Positions 46,170-57,329 of a stretch of 64,000 bases of DNA are shown here, piece by piece. The first letter of the stretch is position 1. Each line of letters starts with the position of its first letter. Both the position numbers and the translations under genes were made by a program. The stretch is taken from contig PYST01000150.1 of assembly GCA_003049485.1 (NCBI GenBank), positions 28,451 through 92,450 on the forward strand, written 5' to 3'. The notes beneath the pieces were generated by a model, which worked only from the letters and a program-made list of their open reading frames with translations, was not told the origin of the DNA and searched no databases. The DNA is from Ophioceras dolichostomum. Lineage: Eukaryota; Ascomycota; Sordariomycetes; Magnaporthales; Ophioceraceae.

Positions 46170-46286
46170 CATGGTGGGGGGAAGAGAGAGCATCAACTTT
46201 TCAAGCGAAGATCAACTTCATGCGAAGCAAGCGAAGCAGGCCGAGCAGGCCGAGAAATCCCTGCGAAGATCAAGATCGCGTCAACA

Positions 46287-46574
46287 ATGGACAGGAAAGT
46301 CCCAGACACGGTCCCTAAGATTGCACAGCCGGAAACGGGTCCTTTTTCTGATCCTGTATCTGCTGAGAAAGTCCCCAATCCGCCCGCCATCACGACAAAC
46401 GATCAATGCCCAGGCTTTCCTGCTGTTGAGCAGCTCAGAATGTTGACCGACTCGGGGGACACGAATACTGCGTAAGTGAGGCACGCAGCAACGATAGTCT
46501 TCGTGCTAAGCACCTGGATGGCAATGGCGTCCAAGTAAAACCTGGAATGCAGCAGGGGGAAACACAAACAATGA
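46287..46574 (+). CDS. candidate micro-gene, 68-residue Pro-rich hypothetical protein
   Basis: An ATG in a strong fungal context (CAACAATGG) opens 61 codons ending in GC|GTAAGT at 46471. An acceptor GCAG at 46549-46552 continues the frame for seven codons to TGA at 46572-46574. An AATAAA element lies about 30 bases downstream, near 46606. The peptide (MDRKVPDTVPKIAQPETG...) is Pro/Asp/Thr-rich with no domain I recognise. If unspliced it would stop at TAA one codon past the donor (62 residues). Start context, splice motif and poly(A)-like signal are consistent, but the ORF is short and could be chance. Confidence 0.3.
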
Positions 46575-48383
46575 GATGTTTTGTCTCGCCATCCTCGTCC
46601 ATATCGAATAAAGTTCTTCCTTTTTTGTTCTTCGATATCCAGTAGTGGTGGTGCCTCTTTCCCCCCCCTCCCTCAGTTAATGATAGTCGATAGTGGCGAG
46701 GACATGCGGCGGTTTCAAAAATAAAATCGCTTGTTGCCCCTCCATAGCGCAGCGCTTTTTTTCCCCCCCCCCAAAGCGGAGCCTCAGGGAGGCAGCCCCC
46801 CTGTTGGCCAATCACAACCCTTAGAAGTGACGGGTGCAAGGGGGGGCTTACCAGAAAGATGGGGAACAGGGGTCTGCTGAACCTTTCTTCTCCTCAGCCC
46901 CCTTTTTCCAAGAGCGTTTCAGATGACCGTGCCGAAAGGACATCCCTTGAACCTCCATGGCTCCAAAATAATTCTCGGTGGTTCACATGTTCCACACAAA
47001 AAATACGCGACTACACAGTACCGCTTGCTTGCTTGCTTTAGCCGACAACGATGGTGAGAGCGCCTGATGGATGAGAGGAGGAGAAGGCACGAGAGAGTAC
47101 GAATAGAGGTAGGAAGAAGCGCCTGAGTATTTCTTGGGGGGTTGCAGTTGCGATTGGAAAGAGAGAGAGAGATTCATGTTGTCCCATCGAACGACCCCCT
47201 TGGAGCTGAGTGCTCCGTGCTACGTTTTGTAGGTCCCCATCTTTCTTCTTGTCCACCACCACCACCTCATGATGATGCGCGCCATGCCATGTCCTTGCAT
47301 GCACGGGCTACCGCTCCAGGGGTTCCCTCCTGCCTTAGCTTTGCCGTCTGTCTGTCGGGGCTGATGTGATGCTCGTGTCTTTGTTGATGGTGCGGCTTTC
47401 CCCGACCCGCACTAGCAGCTGCCCGATGCAGGGAAGCGAGTGAGAGAGGCTCTGACGATAGAGGGCAAGAACGAAGGAGGCAAGGCCAAGAACGGAAAGG
47501 GTGGACTCGAGTCTCGACTTCCCTCTCCATTCTCCAATCTTCTTTCCTCTCTCTCTCCCTTCTCGCCTTGCCCTCTCCCCTCGCCCCTCAGGTCCAACCA
47601 CCGCCGCTACAGTGGTAGTCGACTGAAGTCGTCACGTCGACTGGACATCACCATTCGTTTCATCTACCCGCCGCTGGGCTCGTGCAGTTCTTTTCTTGTT
47701 TCTTTCTTGGATTTCTCCCTCTCTATCCCTCTTTATCCACTCGTTCCCTGCCAACTCGGTCTTTTTTCTCCCTACCTTATCTTCTCTTGCCCACCCCCGC
47801 CAGTCAGTGTTCGATTCCTCAGGATATCCCAGATCCATTGGGAATCATCGCAGGAATCGAATACGGTATCCTCCTGACCGGCGCCTGTGGCTCGAGTCGA
47901 AGAAAGGGTTAGACTTCCGAGTCACACCCTCTTCTTCCCTTTCATTCTTTCCAGGTTGACCCTCGGCCTCCTTTCTTTGCCTTCTCGATGATCTAATTGT
48001 TTCTTTGTAAACCTTTCTTTCTCTTCTTTGTTCTCTTCTCCCTGCGCCGACCGGTTTCGAGGAAGCACCTTTTTTTTACACCCTACGTCGCCCGGTATTT
48101 GCGAATTCGTCTTTTCTTTCATTGTCCCTAGACTTTTTTTTGGATCCCTTGATTTGGTTCCGGACATCAAACATCACGACCTATTCTGCAGACTCTTCAG
48201 AGACCGACGAACGAAACGACACTGCCCGCTCAGGAGAAGGTTGTACCAGGAAGAAAACACAGAAAAATATAAAGGAGATAACCGGGAAGAAGGAGGAGAG
48301 AGGAAGTAGTGTAACGGAGAGAGACACGAAAACGATATACTGCACCTGAAAATACGAAAATACCTACGACGTCACTAGAGAAA
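46575..48383. other. promoter and long CT-rich leader of the FLC-like gene
   Basis: From about 47400 to 48383 the plus strand is strongly pyrimidine-rich, as is common for highly expressed fungal genes with long 5' untranslated regions. Minus-strand open frames here (for example 46435-46839) have no motif. A leader intron is possible but I cannot place it. Confidence 0.45.
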
Positions 48384-51068
48384 ATGGGGCTATGCGGAGA
48401 ATCGAGGGCCTGGCTCACAGTGGCCGCCCTCGCCGCATCGGCATTCTTTCCCGGAGGAGTGCGGGGTGACAACATCCTGCGGACGACCGGGTTCAGCAAC
48501 TGTCCTAGCGACTCGAACATCAAGGTGCAGAGGGTGGACATCACGTACAACGCCAGCAACAAGACGGTGATATTCGACGTCGCCGGCACCAGCAACAAGG
48601 TCCAGAACGTTACCGCCGTCCTGAACGTCACCGCCTACGGCAACCAGGTCTACACCAACACCTTCAACCCATGCGTCGCCGCGAGCTTCCTGCCACAGCT
48701 ATGTCCCGTACCCGTCGGATCCTTCTCAGCGCGGGGCCAGCAGGTGATCCCCGCCGAGTTCGCCGATGCGGTCCCCTCGATCGCCTTCCAGATCCCCGAC
48801 ATCGCCGCCCAGGCGACGCTAGAGCTCAAGGCCATGGGCACCAACCGGGACGTGGCCTGCATCACGTCGCAGGTCACCAACGGCAAGACGGCTAACGTGC
48901 CCGCCGTGTCGTACGTGGCCGCCGGCATCGCCGGAGCCGCCCTCGTCCTGTCGGGCGTGTCGGCCGTCGGCGCGGCCGTGGCTGGTGGCAGTGCGGCCGC
49001 AGGATCGAGCGCCGCTGGAGGCATGGGCACCATCAGCCCCAGCTTTACCGAGGTGTTCGGCTGGTTCCAGGGCATGGCCGTCAACGGCATGCTGTCGGTC
49101 AACTATCCGCAGGTGTACCGCAGCTTCGCCAAGAACTTCGGCTTCTCTACGGGGCTCATCCCGTGGACTAACATGCAGCTGGCCATCGACGACTTCCGCG
49201 CCAAGACGGGCGGCAACCTGTCCGCCGATGGCGTGCAGTACCTGCGCCAGACCACGCTCGTCCTCCCGGACGGGTCCCTCATCAGCAACGGCTCCATGTT
49301 CCGCCGCTCCATGGACGAGGTGGTCCGGCTGGCTATGAGGCAGATCCAGACCAACATTAACACCACTGCGCCTGACGCGTCCTCATCCAACAGCACCGGC
49401 CAACCCGACCAGTTCCGCGAGGCCGTCCAGGGCATCCAGGCCTACGTGCAGCAGCTCGCCGTGCCTTCGGCCAATACGTTCATGACGGTGCTGCTGATCG
49501 TCGCCATCGTCATCGCTGCGACCGTTGTCGGCATCCTGCTGTTCAAGATCATCCTGGAGGCTTGGGCCCTGTTTGGAAACTTCCCCAAGTCTTTGATTGG
49601 ATTCCGCAAGCACGTAAGTAAAAAAAAAAAAAAAAAAAAAGTGGAATCGGCACTTTTCACGCTATTCCTAGGAGGCGTTCGCTGACTGACTCTTCTTATT
49701 CCCTCGAATAGTACTGGGGCTCCATCGGCCGGGCCATCACCTCGTTGATCCTGCTCTTGTACGGCATCTGGGTGCTGTACTGCATCTTCCAGTTCACGAA
49801 CGGCGACTCCTGGGCCGCCAAGACGCTCGCAGGCGTGACGCTGGCCCTCTTCACCGGTATTCTCGCCTTCTTCTCGTTCAAGATCTGGTGGACGGCGCGG
49901 CGGCTGCGGATGTCCGAGGGCGACGCCAGCGGGCTGTACGAGAAGAAGAACGTGTGGGTCAAGTACAGCCTGTTCTACGAGTCGTACCGCAAGGACTACT
50001 GGTGGATTTTCGTTCCCACGATTATTTACATGCTCGCCAAGGGCGTCGCGGTCGCGGTGGGCGACGGCCACGGAATGGCCCAGACGGCGTCCATGCTGAT
50101 CATCGAGGGCGTCATGCTCATCCTGCTGATCTGGAGCCGCCCCTACGAGCGCAAGTCGGGCAACGTTATCAATATCACCATCCAGGTCGTCCGCGTGCTC
50201 TCCGTCGTCTGCATCCTCGTCTTCGTCCAGGAGCTCGGCATCGCACAGACCACCCAGACCGTCGCCGGCGTGGTGCTCATCGCCATCCAGTCGGCCCTCA
50301 CCGGCGTCCTTGCCATCCTCATCGCCTGGAACGCCATCAACGCCTGCTGCCAGGCGAATCCGCACCGCAAGCGGAGAAAGGAGATGGGTAAGTCGGCGTT
50401 CTTTCTCTCGTCACGTGTAACCCCCTACGAGATAGAAGCAAAAACGTGTCGTGACAGAAACTAACCTAACAAAAACAGAGAAAATGCGTGACATGGATAC
50501 CCTCACGCCTCTGGACGCCCGCAACTCCCTGCTCATGGACCGCAAGAACCTGGGCGACAGCACCGACTCGTCTTCCACCTTCGCCATCGCCAACACGAAG
50601 CTGAGTGACGACTCGTCCTCCAGGCCCCGCGACAACTCCCCCGAGCGGTACCTGGGCAACTACACCGACAACAACAACAACAGCAGCAACAACCGCCTCG
50701 GCTCTTCCTCGTCAGGTAGCATCGCGCCGTCCCGGCCTCTCACCCCACTCGCCTTCAATGACGACGGCAAGACGGGCCTGCTCGCCAGCGCAGCGCCGAT
50801 CTCGCGGCAGCCGACCGTCCCGAATGTCGGCGGTGGCGGCTACGGCGGTAACAGCGGTCCTGCCTACCGCTCGCCTAGCCGCGGCAGCAACAACAGCACA
50901 GGTGTCATGAACAAGTACGGTCCCCCACCATCGAGGGGGTACAGCGGCGGCGGTGGCGGCGGCGGTGGCGGCTACGGCCAAGCCTATGGCGGTCCGGGCG
51001 GGTACGGCTACAACGGCAACAACAACGGCTATGGCTACGGGCCACCACCTTCGCGGGGCGGCTACTAG
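48384..51068 (+). CDS. FLC / TRP-like (Pkd2-related) membrane protein, three exons
   Basis: Exons are 48384-49613, 49712-50387 and 50479-51068; both donors are GTAAGT and the sum is 831 residues. Residues 1-28 are a signal peptide (MGLCGESRAW...FFPGGVRG). An ML-like domain (about 29-170) has Cys residues and N-glycosylation sites (NCPSDSNIKVQRVDITY, NASNK, NVTAV). The TRP-like domain follows, with a hydrophobic segment at about 176-210, a conserved loop (FGWFQGMAVNGMLSVNYPQV, FGFSTGLIPWTNM) and several helices from about 366 to 630 (TVLLIVAIVIAATVVGILLF; ITSLILLLYGIWVLYCIF; WWIFVPTIIYMLAKGVAVAV). The cytosolic tail (about 636-831) is Ser/Asn-rich, then Gly/Tyr/Pro-rich repeats. Fungal relatives (Flc1-3, Pkd2, TrpP) act in the ER, vacuole or plasma membrane in calcium homeostasis and wall integrity; a FAD-carrier role was proposed for Flc. 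Intron 1 begins with a donor directly followed by a 21-A run. Confidence 0.93.
49620..49640 (+). repeat. A21 homopolymer in FLC intron 1
   Basis: A run of 21 A begins six bases after the first base of the 5' splice site (GTAAGT then A-run). Length is likely variable or affected by sequencing error. Read as coding it gives poly-Lys, which is not part of the protein. Confidence 0.9.
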
Positions 51069-51845
51069 TACTGAGGCCTTTCCCCCGCCACCAAGTTGGA
51101 GGCATGTCATTGCCTGTCGAGAAGGCGAGAAGAGGCGCGTGTACGATTTGGAAAGTGTGTGTGTGTGTATCTGAGTTATGGTGGCTGGGCCGGTTTTTTC
51201 AAGTATACATGTCTAACTTATCTATGAATCCGGCAGTGTGTGTATGAACAAAGGACAAGACAGAGAAGGACACGAAACGAACCGCTTCTATTTATTTTTA
51301 TATCCCCCTTTTTTTAGTTAGTTTCTCGCGGACGCGAACAACACTCACTCACATTCATTGCACATACGTAACAATACCCCAACAACGACGACGAGCATTT
51401 GCTATCCTGTCTCACCTGCGTTCTCTTTTCTATTTGTAGCCTGGTCTGGTTCGAAACAAAAGAACAACTTTACTTAACCCGTGTCTTGTCTCTGCTTTAT
51501 TCCTGTTTTCTGTTCTGTGATGGAGTAGTCGTGATGGAAGCCGTCGTACGATACAACCACCTCTGAGCCGGGTACATCATCTAACCGCTGCGTTACACAT
51601 TGCAACACTCGCTCCTGTGAACAAATGAGTTGATGAATAACCCGCTCCGCCTCCAGTGTTGCGGCTGTATTGCCCGCCTAGGAGAGGTAGGTACCTAGGT
51701 AGGTAGGTATTCAGGAGTCTATGGTGAATATTGTCTGTCTAGTTCCTGCCAGTTCTGCTGCCTCGTCAAGTATGTCTCAGTAAGAATTCAGGTGTCCTTT
51801 GCTCGCCACTTCTCCATATGTCGTCCCCCCTTCGATAAAATGGCT
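51069..51845. other. intergenic between convergent FLC-like gene and small acylated protein gene
   Basis: 3' untranslated sequence of the FLC-like gene lies on the left, with AT-rich stretches near 51290-51320. A TACCTAGGTAGG motif copy is at 51686-51710. No gene is seen. Confidence 0.5.
51686..51710. repeat. TACCTAGGTAGGTAGG motif copy
   Basis: Palindromic core plus three TAGG units, between convergent genes. Same family as the copies at 2.3, 18.15, 45.15 and 52.3 kb. Confidence 0.8.
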
Positions 51846-52214
51846 CTACTCTGTCTTGGCATGGCCACTGTCCTTCCTCTCCTCCTCCTGGTCAACCCGT
51901 TTCTCCTTCTTCTTCCCCTCCTGGGACTCGCAGCAGCCGGTCGGTTCACAGCGACAAGCTGCGGCGGCGGCGGCGGCGGTGGCGGCGTCTTCGGGAGCCG
52001 CCACAGCTTCGTCGTATTGCGGAAGCCCCGGCGGCGGCGCGTCTTCACCGGCGGCGGCAGGAGCACTATGCTGCTGCTGGGACCATCCCACCGTGCGATG
52101 ATGATCCTTAGTCTGTGTCTGCGTCTCCGACTGTGGCTGGGCGGTCGAGTCTTTGTTTCCTCCCCCCGTGACCTTGGCCGCGAAGGTCTTGAAGAAACAT
52201 CCCCCGGACCCCAT
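51846..52214 (-). CDS. small protein with predicted N-myristoyl/palmitoyl anchor
   Basis: An intronless 122-codon frame starts MGSGGCFFKTF. Gly2 followed by small residues and Cys6 is the pattern for N-myristoylation plus nearby palmitoylation. Next come a Gln/Thr-rich stretch, a proline motif with Tyr (PPPGLPQYDEAV), an Ala run, a Cys cluster (CRCEPTGCC) and a highly charged Lys/Glu tail. Third positions are GC-rich as in neighbouring genes. The frame is open further upstream (to about 52454) with no better start; the GSGGC start is chosen for its motif. I do not recognise a family. A peripheral membrane protein is inferred. It could be extended by an undetected 3' exon. Confidence 0.55.
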   Translation of the reverse strand: MGSGGCFFKTFAAKVTGGGNKDSTAQPQSETQTQTKDHHRTVGWSQQQHSAPAAAGEDAPPPGLPQYDEAVAAPEDAATAAAAAAACRCEPTGCCESQEGKKKEKRVDQEEERKDSGHAKTE

Positions 52215-53117
52215 TTTCGTCGTCAGGGGCTGCTGGAATTTATTGCCTAGGTAGGTAGATGAGGGAGTGACGGAGCCGGCCAGAGAGGGAGGCAGATATC
52301 TACCTAGGTAGGTAGGTAGGAATGTCTGTGGGGAGTCGTGACTGAGTGAATAGCTGTCGATACGAAAGAGATGACGGACGACAAGCGGCAAAGAATAATA
52401 GTTAAGTAAGGCAGGTACCCGGCCAGCTCCTGTTCGCTTGCTCGCTGTATTCAAAGGCGGAAGTCGAGTGAGGTGAACGGAATAGACGCTTCCTGTCAGG
52501 CGCAGGCGGGAGGATGCAAGCAGTGCGCAGACTACAGGGTGGTTTTTGATGCCATGCTTTAAAGCATGGTATCAACGGCGGGACCTTGTGTACAGGTAGG
52601 AAAAATCCACGCCTATTATATAGCACCCGCTGTCGTCGCCCGGCAGTTGTAAAAGTGAATGTCGCTCAGGGTGACGGTACAGGGTGCCACCGGGTTGGAC
52701 GAAGATTGCGCGGCGTTCATCCCACTGGTGATCGGTGTCGCTTCGTACGATGCCGCCGTACCTCAGAGAATCAGGAGGTGTGTTCTGCGAAACGTGGTAA
52801 TCATTTCCAAGTCTACCGCCCTGGAAGGAGATCCATTCACATTCACGAACGAGACTAAGAACCAATTCGAAGCTAAAGCCAGTTCATGCATGATAACGGT
52901 ATGGTGACGAGAGGATACGGGGACGTTCCTAAGAACCGCCTGGGTACGTCGGGCATATCCCGAAAGTCGGACATTCGAACGGAGGACTACACTATTTGAT
53001 CATCCCGTCCCACCCCGTCCTACCGACCTCGCACCCCATAAGTCTCCCTAGCTAAACTGGTTCGGCCGGCAATTGCACCGTCGTCGTGCTCCGTCGCGGT
53101 GTATGTGTCTGTGTCTA
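52215..53117. other. intergenic with two motif copies, no firm gene
   Basis: CCTAGGTAGGTAG at 52246-52260 and TACCTAGGTAGGTAGGTAGG at 52301-52320 lie just upstream of the small acylated-protein gene. An 82-codon ATG frame at 52659-52907 (+) and an overlapping minus frame have no recognisable motif. The 3' untranslated region of the exchanger gene is on the right. Confidence 0.45.
52246..52320. repeat. two copies of the CCTAGGTAGG intergenic motif
   Basis: Two copies about 55 bases apart, both continuing into TAGG units on the plus strand. They sit 30-110 bases upstream of the start codon of the minus-strand small protein gene, so they would be in its leader or promoter. Confidence 0.8.
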
Positions 53118-56100
53118 TCATGCAATCTCGGTCCAAACGCCCGTGAGCTCCACGATCAGATTTATGGCGGTGCTAACGCTCCAAATCGCGATCAGGCTCC
53201 AGCCGATCTTCCTGCTCATGACCCACTTGTTGGACGGCACGACGATCAGCAGGAAGACGAGCGTCACAAGCACGGTGACGGCCGAGATCATCAGGGTGCC
53301 CCCGACCTGTATACGGTAGGGCTTGTAATGCTTCGGCCGGTCTGGGTGCTTCGTGTGCTTCTCATTGGCGGCCTTGGTGGTCATCCAGACCCCGCCGATT
53401 CCGACACCCAGCAGGATGTTCAACATCGGCCCACCGAAACATGCAGACCTATCATTATCAGTTTGTTTCCACAAGGTCAGCTGGAGGCGCAGGCTGGAGT
53501 GACAGAGCAATTTGAGAAGGCCAAGTGTAGCGAGACAGACGGCTATCGCAGCGAGGGACAGTGAACAGGAAAGATGATGGGAAACGGGTAAACAAAACGG
53601 GGTGGTGGTAGCACCTACAAAGCCATGACGGGGTAGCCGAGCCGCGCGACGGTGATGTCGGCAACAAGGTCGCCCAGGGAGTTCCCGACGGCGAATATGG
53701 TGAGGCCCAGGATCGCCTCCGAGATGCCGAGAATGACGCCGAAGGCCTTCAGGACCCCGACGACCTCGCCGGCGACGGTGGAGATCCAGGCCACGCTGAT
53801 GACGAAGCCGAGGAAGCAGAACAGGAAGTGGTACTTGGGCCGCTTGTCAGGCGAGGTCGTGCCCAGCAGGAGCGCGAGCAGGACGAGAGAGCCGAGCAGG
53901 GACACCAGTAGCATCCGCACGAGCGTCTTGCCGGGACGCTCGAGATCTTCGGCCATGTTGGCCCAGAGTATTATTGTGGTGAAGAGCGGGCCCGCGAAGA
54001 TCTGGACGACTACGAGCCATCGGTTCCACCCTGGTGGAGGGGCCTCACTTGACTGAGTTTCGATCTCGTGGTGATTGGAGTCCAGCGCTATCGCTGGCAC
54101 CGGCACCGGCTTGGCCGGTTGCTGGGTGCTATGCTGGGGCGGCACATTCCCCGCTTCATGTGCCCCGTCGAGCGACGGTGCGCCAAGAGTAATGGACGTG
54201 ACGTTTGGTGGCGGATCGCCCCTGTCCATCGCCCTGAGAGCAGGTGTATTCTGGGCAGATGGGGCTCGAGATGACACCGACCGTGTACTGCGCCGATAGC
54301 GCTGCCACTCGGTCTCCGGCTCGATCGATGCATTCGGTTCCACCGAGACGGACGCGCTTATATGTCCAGGCTCTCCAGCTCGTGGAGGGTCGACAACCGT
54401 CTCTCCTGATTCGTCATCGTCGGAAACCTCTGTTTCTACAACGGGAAGAGTTGTCACCAGCAGGAAGATGGACGGCACGGATATCAGGCTGGCGAATTTG
54501 TCCCAGATGGTCTTGTCCGCCCATCCTTGAAGCGTTGGGAATAGCGTACTAGATAGGACGTGTGGAGGGGGAAGCACCTTGTACGGCCACCATCTGACAG
54601 GCTTTGAGCGCCTGTCTTGTATCTCGACGCCAAAGTAAGGCAGGTCTCTGGTGCCGACGTTCTGAAGCGATGGAAGCGTTGGTGAACGGACGCTCGGGGT
54701 CATGGGCAGTGGTGACTCGGAGATGCCCGGAAAAGGGGACAGCAACGGAGAAGACTGGCCGCTTGACTGCACCGACGGGGTTGCAGGTATCTGCAGTCGC
54801 AGATTCGCGGTGGCAGCCGCTAAGAGCGTTCCAGTCTGAGGATCGGCATCTACTCTCCGGTGCGGATCCGGCGGAGGCGCGAGGCTGCCGTCTCTGGATG
54901 AACCTGAGTAGCTACCAGGCGGATGGGGAAAGGTAAAGACAGGCTCGGACCTCAGCTCTTCGGGGGACCTGGGAGACTGCGTCACTATCGCAGGAGCCTG
55001 CCCTCCGGGTATAGTCCAGTTCATGGGGAGGTCCCCATGAGACAATGCCCTATCCCGCCCCACGGATGGAGATCCGCCCTGGGACCCGCCCTGGGACTGG
55101 GCCGCCAGATTCCCATTCGAAAGCAGCGGCCCGGATGATGGAGTCACCGCCTGACTCGACAGGGTCGGTACTAGATATTCAGAGTGGCCCCGAGCGTGCA
55201 TGGGGGCGAGGCGCACGTTGCCGGATTTCTGAAGCGACGCCAGGACAGACCGAAACTCGAGCGCCCCGACAAAGCTGGGTCGGATCTGGCCGAGGGTGGT
55301 GCTGCGACTGAGCCCGCGAGGGCGGTTGACCCGCATGCTGCTGGTCATCTCTGCAGCCACCTGCAACTCATGGTCGCTGTCCACCTCATCGTCGGCATCA
55401 GCCAAGCCTCCCCTGTCGACCTCGATCCGGGGGCCTCGCTCCAAAGCGGTTATGTCAGGTTCCCCCTGATCGGCCCCGTTTCGGCCTCCTGCACCGACCG
55501 TGGCGTCTACGTCCTCATCGTCGTCGGGGTTATCTCGGTACGGCTCCAGCTCGTCGTGAGGCTGGACACCGGCTCCATAGAAGTGGCTGCGCGAAGCGGT
55601 CGCTTTCTGGCGCCGTCTCCTCCGCCTCGTCGAGTACCAGTGCCACCCAACGACCACGAAGACATAGAAGACGTAGAAGCCGATCATGACGCCGCACTCC
55701 CACAGGTGGAGGTGGCCGTCGGCGAGGAAGACCATGCTGAAGCTGACGGCGACGATGAAGAAGCACACATCGCGGACGAAGGTACGGCGGGTGACCTTGA
55801 ACTCGCGCACGAGCGCCATAGACCCGGCGACAACAGCGGTGATGAAGCCGGCGGCGCCGATCAGCTCGCCGACAGCCATGCTGCCGCTGTTGGACCCCAT
55901 GGCCGCGAAGGTGCTGAAAACGTCCGGCGAGCCGTTGCCAAAGGCTAGGAAGGTCACGCCGGCGAGGCTCTCGCTCAGACCTAGGATGCTAGCGATAGTG
56001 CTCAGGTTGACGCTAAAGAAGTCGCTGGCGGCGATGCCGATGGTCGTGAATAGGAGACCAAGCCATGCTACCAGCAGGACGAACGCCAATGGTTGCACAC

Positions 56101-56452
56101 TGGCGAGGCCGCAGTAGTAGAGTGTCAGGTACGACAGCAGGCCGGCCTCGTCGTCCTGGCAGTTGGCCAGGATGAAGGCGCACTGGTCCTCGGCCTGGTG
56201 GACGAGTCGGCAGTCCTCATCCTCAGCTCGCTTCGTGATACCGCCAAACTGCAACTCGGCATGTTCTCCATGGCGCTGCCCATTCGCGTGCCCAAGCCCA
56301 TGCCCAAGCCCATACCCATCGTGCCGCCTCCTGCCTGCTGCGAGCAGGGAGTAAGTCGCAAACAGCGTGATGATCAGAGTCGAGATGTAGAACGGCCGGG
56401 CTAGTCTGGCGCCGCCAAGCTTGGGCCTCCTCCTGAGCGCGGATGGCGGCAT
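53118..56452 (-). CDS. CaCA-family sodium/calcium exchanger-like membrane protein, two exons
   Basis: Exon 1 is 56452-53619 and exon 2 is 53448-53118, with a 170-nt intron (GTAGGT...GATAG) that closes phase to give 1054 residues. An N-terminal hydrophobic segment (ISTLIITLFATYSLLA) is followed by a His/Gly-rich lumenal stretch. The first exchanger half has helices and the alpha-1 signature FGNGSPDVFSTFAA near residue 172. A very long cytosolic loop (about 300-770), Ser/Pro/Gly-rich with an acidic patch, follows. The second half has helices and the alpha-2 motif GNSLGDLVADITVA...GGPMLNILLGVG (about 921-975). The intron falls inside this alpha-2 repeat. The signatures match the cation/Ca2+ exchanger branch that includes yeast YDL206W and mitochondrial NCLX rather than the Vcx1/CAX type. 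It probably exchanges Ca2+ for a monovalent ion in an endomembrane; ion and location are not visible from sequence. Confidence 0.92.
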
Positions 56453-57329
56453 CTCGCGTTTAAATGTTCCACTTGGATGGGCTTTTATGCTAGACTAATA
56501 ACTTCTTTGCTCGTTGGGGCCCTCGTTTGGTTTTGAAGCTGCATGATGTCGACCCAACATGGCATATGAATGCCGGACGGGCGAGTAAAGCAAGGTCAGG
56601 CAAAAAATAGAAGGTGCAGGCAGGTAAATTACGGAAAGAAGTAGTGAGGTCGGTAGAAAATGTGATTGATGATCAAGTCCGAGTAGTTGTGGTCAACCAC
56701 GACCGCCAAGAGAGAGTCATGCAGTGAGTCGAATTCAAAACTCAATTCGCAAAACAGGCCGAAAAATGTACTTGGAAAGCCGAACAACCAACAGCCAACA
56801 ACGGGCGAGTGAACATGCGATTCGAAAGTACCCTCAAGAGGCCTCACAAGGGATCAAAGAGCAAGAGTGGTGCGGCAACACGTAATGATGAAAACAAGAA
56901 CGGTGATCACTCGAACTGGGAAGCCAATTCCTGCCTGCCACACTGCTGTACCAATCTTCCTAGTTGATCGGAAACTCCCAAGAACCCGGTGTGGCGAACA
57001 GCGGCAATTCGCAATCGTCCTCTTCCAATTCGCCAGACAAGGAAGACGTTTGAGGGAGAGCCACGTTGGCACGCTGTGGCTAAACCACCTTCTCCTTGTG
57101 TCAGTGATGAATTACACTGCCGCCTGCAGGTGGTCTCTGGTCTGTGCACCCCCCAAAACCCCGCATGCATCCTCCCGGGACAGCGCAACAACGGGAGTCA
57201 AAGTCCCACGTGATTTTGTTTACTTTGTGACCTCAGCAACCAAATTCGCGACTTATCGCGACGGGACTTAGGGGATGGTTTCTGCCCACAAAACATCGCA
57301 AACTATCTCGACGTCACCAGCGCAACAAA
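56453..57329. promoter_or_regulatory. divergent promoter region between exchanger and condensin genes
   Basis: 877 bases between two start codons on opposite strands, containing both promoters and leaders. Short open frames (for example 56867-57271, +) have no motif. AT-rich sequence at about 56600-56760 may belong to a core promoter. No clear TATA element. Confidence 0.45.

Larger units (their letters stand above)
44202..46286. other. 3' region of the C2H2 gene and intergenic DNA
   Basis: It is AT-rich immediately after the stop codon (44215-44330), then a CT-rich stretch, then TACC/TAGG motifs at 44749-44766 and 45142-45158. Frames in 44.4-45.1 kb on the plus strand are hydrophobic because they run through pyrimidine-rich DNA; I do not call them genes. 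An ATGG microsatellite lies at 46147-46169. Confidence 0.5.
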
